DNA of 10,829 nucleotides from Verrucomicrobiota bacterium. GTDB taxonomy: Bacteria > Verrucomicrobiota > Verrucomicrobiia > Opitutales > Opitutaceae. This document shows positions 7,465-10,829 of this stretch, piece by piece. Both the position numbers and the translations under genes were made by a program. Each line of letters starts with the position of its first letter. Within the stretch, counting starts at the first letter, position 1. The stretch is from assembly GCA_023430565.1 (NCBI GenBank), contig JAEZAD010000278.1, positions 1 through 10,829 on the forward strand. Direction: 5' to 3'. The notes under the pieces were generated by a model, which searched no databases, had not been told where the DNA came from, and saw only the letters and a program-made list of their open reading frames with translations.

Positions 7465-8523
7465 ATGTCTGATAATACCAAACCATGGCTGCATCCGGTT
7501 TTCTTCTTAAGCAACAGAGTTTTCCGCGTCTATCTGGGCGGTCGACTGTTTTCCGAATTTATGGGAGACGACTCCGTGGATAGTAACTTTCCCGAGGAAT
7601 GGATTTGCTCTACGGTTTGCGCCATCAATGACGGGCACAATGACCCCCTGGAAGGCATTTCACGGCGGTTGGAGGACGGCAAGCCCTTCCATGAGCTAAT
7701 TGCGGAAAACCCCGTTGAGTATTTGGGCGACAGAAAGGATCTGGGTGTGCTGGTGAAGTATTTGGACAGCGCCATCCGTCTTCCCATGCAGGTCCATCCC
7801 ACCCGCAGCTTTTCCAGAGAGCACTTCAACAGTCCTTATGGTAAGGCAGAGGCCTGGCTGGTGCTGGCTACCCGTCCTGATGCTTGCATCTACTTCGGCT
7901 TTAGCCGTGAGGTGAGCCGCGAGGAGTTTGCCGCAGCCGTGGAGGAAAGCGAGACGAATCCAGAGGCCATGACCGGCTTTGTAAATCGGTTGCCTGTCCA
8001 TTCCGGTGATGTGTTTTTCGTGGACGCCAGTGTGATCCACGCTATTGGCGCAGGGTGTCTGATACTTGAGGTTCAGGAGCCCACGGACTTTACCATCCAG
8101 CCTGAATACTGGTGCGGTGATTACCACCTGAACGCTAAGGAAATGTATCTGGGACTTTCACCTGAGATGGCTATGGATTGCTTCAATTTTGAGTTATACG
8201 GGCAGAAGGTCATTGATAGGGGGCGCAAGACACCAGTCATCCTCCGAAAAGACGAGAAAGTAACAGTGGAAGGTCTCATCACTGAGGACGATACCCCCTG
8301 CTTCTCCATGACCCGCTATACCCTGAATAAGGGTGAGATTAGTCTGGATGTCCCGGCATCCATCTGGGTGTGCGTCGAGGGCAGAGGAACCGTCATCTCC
8401 GGTAAAGAAAAAAGAAGCATTAAGCAGGGCGACTATTTCTTCCTCCCGGCCGCAGCTGCTGGAAAATGTGTTATTGGTACCGATGAAACAGTAAAAGTTG
8501 TGTGCTGCGCAGGTGGAAAATAA
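7465..8523 (+). CDS. manA: Mannose-6-phosphate isomerase, class I
   Basis: This 352-residue cupin enzyme interconverts mannose 6-phosphate and fructose 6-phosphate in the cytoplasm, feeding mannose into glycolysis. The zinc-ligand pattern of class I isomerases is complete: Q109 and H111 (MQVHPT), E129 (KAEAWLVL) and H192 (SVIHAIGAG), followed by the conserved LEVQEPTD segment (201-208). Its length fits the short Bacillus-type ManA. ATG at 7465 is chosen because AAGGAG (7450-7455) lies 9 bases upstream; an in-frame ATG at 7417 falls at the predicted transcription start. It is the first gene of the plus-strand operon, opposite the mannosidase operon. The product of the glycosidases would reach it as mannose 6-phosphate, but no sugar kinase is encoded here. 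Confidence 0.93.
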   Translation: MSDNTKPWLHPVFFLSNRVFRVYLGGRLFSEFMGDDSVDSNFPEEWICSTVCAINDGHNDPLEGISRRLEDGKPFHELIAENPVEYLGDRKDLGVLVKYLDSAIRLPMQVHPTRSFSREHFNSPYGKAEAWLVLATRPDACIYFGFSREVSREEFAAAVEESETNPEAMTGFVNRLPVHSGDVFFVDASVIHAIGAGCLILEVQEPTDFTIQPEYWCGDYHLNAKEMYLGLSPEMAMDCFNFELYGQKVIDRGRKTPVILRKDEKVTVEGLITEDDTPCFSMTRYTLNKGEISLDVPASIWVCVEGRGTVISGKEKRSIKQGDYFFLPAAAAGKCVIGTDETVKVVCCAGGK

Positions 8524-8558
8524 AAAAAGAGTAAGGTATAATGTGGTTATTCTACCAC
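8514..8558 (+). promoter_or_regulatory. Possible internal promoter with palindromic operator
   Basis: TGGAAA (8514-8519), 17 bases, then TATAAT (8537-8542) gives a perfect -10 and a weak -35 just past the end of manA. Directly after the -10, GTGGT (8543-8547) and ACCAC (8554-8558) form an inverted repeat with a 6-base centre, covering the likely start of transcription. This suits autoregulation of the ROK gene. GTGGTTA (8543-8549) recurs at 7363-7369 inside the transporter promoter. Confidence 0.45.
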
Positions 8559-8573
8559 GGAGGATGAAGTAAT

Positions 8574-9710
8574 ATGACCAAGTCTGCGCGAAATGCGGAG
8601 TATACAAAAGAATATAATCGGAAGATGTTTCTGCGTCTTCTTCGAAGAGAATCCCTGTCGCGTTCAGAACTTGCAAGAAGATTAGGGCTGACAAGAGCAG
8701 CCGCGTCTCTCATTGCCGACGAGCTTTTGCATGAGGGCGTTATACGAGAGACAGCTGCAACCTCCAAGCAGCTTGGCAGAACCCCTGTACCGCTGGCTCT
8801 GTGTCCGGATTGGGCCTATGCCATAGGCGTATATCTGAACCGAGACGGCTGTATGGCGGCTCTCGTGAACGTCTGCGGTGAGGTGCTGGAAAAGGAACGT
8901 CTCCGCATTGGTGAGGGTGAAGGCGAGGAAAAGCTTTCCCCCCTGGTGGCTTCCATTAACAGAATGTTGGCCAATGCTTGCCTTTCCATGGAAGCACTTG
9001 CCGGAGTCGGAATCTCCGCCCCCGGCCCTTTGGATGGCGAGAGTGGTAGAATTCTTAATCCGCCACGCTTTGATTTGTGGCATCAGACGGATATCGGCCC
9101 CATGCTCAGCAAGGAGTTGGGGGTGCCGGTCTATCTGGAAAATAACGCCACCTGCCTGGCGCGTTATAACCTGGGAAAGCCGGAGGCAGGGGGTAGTGAG
9201 AATTTCTTGCTGCTGTTGGTTGACAGCGGCATTGGCTCCGGTGTCATTTCCGGAGGAAAGGTTCTAAAAGGCGCCGGCTATTTTACCAGTGAGCTGGGGC
9301 ATATCTCAATCAATTACAAAGGAAAGCGCTGTGCCTGTGGCAATGTGGGCTGCATGGAAGCCTATGCCTCCATGCCTAATCTTTTCAGTGATAGTTCGTT
9401 TTCCGACTGGAACCAGGTCATCGCCCAGCATGAGAGCAAAGAAGCTGCCTCACTCATCCAGAAGGAAGCCGAATACCTATCAGTGGGTATTGTCAGTTTG
9501 ATTAACCTGGTGAGCATTGATACGGTGTTGCTTGCAGGCGACATCCTCGAAGGAGTGGAACATTTTGCACCTATCCTGGAAAAGATGGTCAATGGCAGAA
9601 TAATGCGCAGGGATATCCTGCCAGTGAGAGTGATGCCCTCCTGTCCCGGGCCGGATGCACAGGTGAAATCAGCTGCCGATGTGGTCTTTGATCGCTTTCT
9701 GATGGTTTAG
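8574..9710 (+). CDS. ROK-family transcriptional regulator
   Basis: This 378-residue protein has an N-terminal winged helix-turn-helix (about 14-62, with LSRSELARRLGLTRAAASLI as the helix-turn-helix) and a ROK sugar-binding domain (about 80-378). The ROK zinc motif is intact: H243 in ELGHIS, then C253, C255 and C260 in CACGNVGCME. In ROK sugar kinases the catalytic aspartate lies in an END motif; here it reads ENN (189-191), so kinase activity is unlikely. Such proteins, like NagC and XylR, usually repress sugar genes and release DNA when a sugar binds. A mannose-type effector is inferred from the neighbours. GGAGG lies 10 bases before the ATG at 8574, and the gene starts 50 bases after manA. 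Likely targets are the divergent promoters at 7349-7411 and its own upstream palindrome. Confidence 0.92.
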   Translation: MTKSARNAEYTKEYNRKMFLRLLRRESLSRSELARRLGLTRAAASLIADELLHEGVIRETAATSKQLGRTPVPLALCPDWAYAIGVYLNRDGCMAALVNVCGEVLEKERLRIGEGEGEEKLSPLVASINRMLANACLSMEALAGVGISAPGPLDGESGRILNPPRFDLWHQTDIGPMLSKELGVPVYLENNATCLARYNLGKPEAGGSENFLLLLVDSGIGSGVISGGKVLKGAGYFTSELGHISINYKGKRCACGNVGCMEAYASMPNLFSDSSFSDWNQVIAQHESKEAASLIQKEAEYLSVGIVSLINLVSIDTVLLAGDILEGVEHFAPILEKMVNGRIMRRDILPVRVMPSCPGPDAQVKSAADVVFDRFLMV

Positions 9711-9726
9711 GAAATTAGGAGATTTT

Positions 9727-10593
9727 ATGAGAATTACAATAGAAAACAGTGTGCTCTGCGTGACAGTTGAGAGTTTCGGGGCAGAGCTGAAATCTGCGTG
9801 CAGTCTTGAGGACGGCAAAGAATTTATGTGGCAGGATAATCCACAAATCTGGAGCGATACCGCACCCTTTCTGTTCCCTGTGGTGGCCCGTCAACTTAAC
9901 GATTCGTACTATCTGAACGGCCGACGCTACGAAATGCCCATGCACGGTTTTGCAAAGGACAGGGATTTTGAGATTACAGACCAGAAAGCGGACAGTGTAA
10001 CTCTGACTCTACATGAGGATGAAGAGACACTCTCCTGGTACCCGTTCCGTTTTACCGTAAAGACCACTTTTTCTCTCTGTGGAAGAGAGTTACACGTTTC
10101 CCACACCGTGGAGAATAATAGTAACTCCGACATGCCCTTTTCTATCGGCGAGCATCCCGGCTTTGCCATCCCCATGGAGCCGGGGGAGTCTATTGAAGAC
10201 TACTATCTGGATTTTTCCCATACGGAAATGGCAGAACGCTTTTATCTGGATGATGAGATCATCTGTGGTAGCGAGCCCTATCTCAACGGAAATATCCTGC
10301 CCATCAGATATGACACTTTCAATCGCGGTGCGCTGATCTTCAAGGGATTGAGATCCGATCGGGTCACGCTCCGAGGAAGAAATCACAGCCGCAGCGTCAG
10401 TGTTGATTTGAGCGATTGGCGCTATCTGGGGATCTGGGCAAAGCCCCATGCCGAATATGTTTGTATAGAGCCGTGGAATGGGCTTGCCTCTTCAGTTGAA
10501 TCGAGCAGCAATATCTGGGAGAAGGAAGGCATCATGTGCCTTGCTCCTAAGAAAAACCGCAGATTCACAATGAATATTAGATTTGACTGGTAA
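9727..10593 (+). CDS. Aldose 1-epimerase family protein (LacX-like)
   Basis: This 288-residue protein belongs to the galactose-mutarotase-like superfamily, in the LacX branch. These cytoplasmic enzymes interconvert alpha and beta anomers of hexoses or hexose phosphates. Candidate active-site residues are H73 (MPMHGFAKD), H143 (GEHPGF) and E248 (CIEPWNG); the FPVVARQL stretch (50-57) is also typical. In this locus it could speed anomer exchange of mannose released by the retaining mannosidase, or of mannose 6-phosphate. AGGAG lies 5 bases before the ATG, and the gene follows the ROK stop by 16 bases, so it is cotranscribed. No clear terminator hairpin follows; the element end begins 31 bases after the stop. 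Confidence 0.88.
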   Translation: MRITIENSVLCVTVESFGAELKSACSLEDGKEFMWQDNPQIWSDTAPFLFPVVARQLNDSYYLNGRRYEMPMHGFAKDRDFEITDQKADSVTLTLHEDEETLSWYPFRFTVKTTFSLCGRELHVSHTVENNSNSDMPFSIGEHPGFAIPMEPGESIEDYYLDFSHTEMAERFYLDDEIICGSEPYLNGNILPIRYDTFNRGALIFKGLRSDRVTLRGRNHSRSVSVDLSDWRYLGIWAKPHAEYVCIEPWNGLASSVESSSNIWEKEGIMCLAPKKNRRFTMNIRFDW

Positions 10594-10624
10594 AGAAAGC
10601 AGACCGTCATCTTTAGAATAAAAA

Positions 10625-10666
10625 GGGGCTGTCTCAAAAGTTAGATTTATAGTAGGCCATGATGTT
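10625..10666 (+). repeat. Imperfect terminal inverted repeat, right-hand copy
   Basis: GGGGCTGTCTCAAAA (10625-10639) and TAGGCCATGATGTT (10653-10666) match the inverted blocks at 228-242 and 207-220. The bases between differ: 13 here against 7 in the other copy. Confidence 0.75.
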
Positions 10667-10716
10667 CAAATCTTTTTGCTGTCCTCGTCGCAGGAAGTTG
10701 TAAATGCTCGAGTTTG

Positions 10717-10829
10717 TTCTCATGGGGGAACTTGCTTCGCCAAGTTCCCCTGGGTCGCTGGCAATCGCGCCATCCAGGTTGCATGGCCGAGCAGTGAAGC
10801 GAAGCGGAACGACCAGGCCAGGCGCGTGC
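10717..10829 (+). repeat. 113-bp direct repeat, right copy
   Basis: This is identical to bases 1-113. It carries the same GGGGAACTTG/CAAGTTCCCC hairpin, here at 10725-10750, and lies in the same orientation, so homologous recombination between the copies could excise the whole locus as a circle of 10,716 bp. Confidence 0.95.

Larger units (their letters stand above)
10625..10829. mobile_element. Partial MITE-like element (other end)
   Basis: The element starts at GGGGCTGTCTCAAAA (10625-10639), preceded by TAAAAA, and runs off the window end inside the shared core (10717-10829). Joined through the 113-bp repeat to bases 114-242, it would give a 334-bp element with imperfect inverted ends. It contains no coding sequence that I can support. 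Confidence 0.6.

Noticed and set aside
7270..7494. A 75-codon upstream extension of the transporter frame
   Set aside because: It crosses both divergent promoters and the start of manA; the mRNA should begin near 7341, so these codons are largely untranscribed.
10594..10624. A terminator after the epimerase gene
   Set aside because: There is a short A run but no hairpin in this 31-base gap; any termination would have to involve the neighbouring mobile element.

Overview
The window looks like a complete assembled contig from a Gram-positive, low-to-mid GC gut-type clostridium (Firmicutes, Clostridia; I would not go below class). The reasons are strong AGGAGG-type ribosome binding sites, near-perfect TTGACA/TATAAT promoters, a short Bacillus-type ManA, a ROK repressor with a CxCGxxGC zinc motif, and terminal repeats ending in GGGGCTGTCTCAAAA, which from memory resemble clostridial insertion-sequence ends. 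It holds one coherent mannoside-utilisation locus of seven genes in two divergent operons.

Minus-strand operon (7377 down to 268): a consensus promoter, a structured leader of about 70 nt, an MFS transporter (5932-7269), a GH76-like alpha-mannanase (4763-5911), a purple-acid-phosphatase-like metallophosphoesterase (3411-4766, start overlapping the previous stop as ATGA) and a GH38-like alpha-mannosidase with a C-terminal fibronectin type III-like domain (268-3381). None of the three enzymes has a signal peptide, so the inferred scheme is uptake of manno-oligosaccharides by the MFS protein followed by cytoplasmic breakdown.

Plus-strand operon (7383 to 10593): a consensus promoter, mannose-6-phosphate isomerase manA (7465-8523), a ROK-family regulator with its own possible promoter and palindrome (8574-9710), and a LacX-like aldose-1-epimerase (9727-10593). 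The two promoters are back to back. Their -35 boxes are the two arms of one palindrome (TGTCAA-TTGGC-TTGACA, 7372-7388), a natural place for one regulator to control both operons.

The ends (1-242 and 10625-10829) carry no genes. They share an exact 113-bp direct repeat, and outside it they carry a pair of related inverted ends. Joined through the 113-bp repeat they form one complete 334-bp MITE-like element with a GC-rich core full of hairpins. Either the contig is circular, or it is bounded by two copies of the same repeat family.

The most interesting biological idea is that a phosphatase sits inside an intracellular alpha-mannan operon with no sugar kinase but with ManA. This would fit use of phosphorylated mannosides such as phosphomannan. 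That is an inference.
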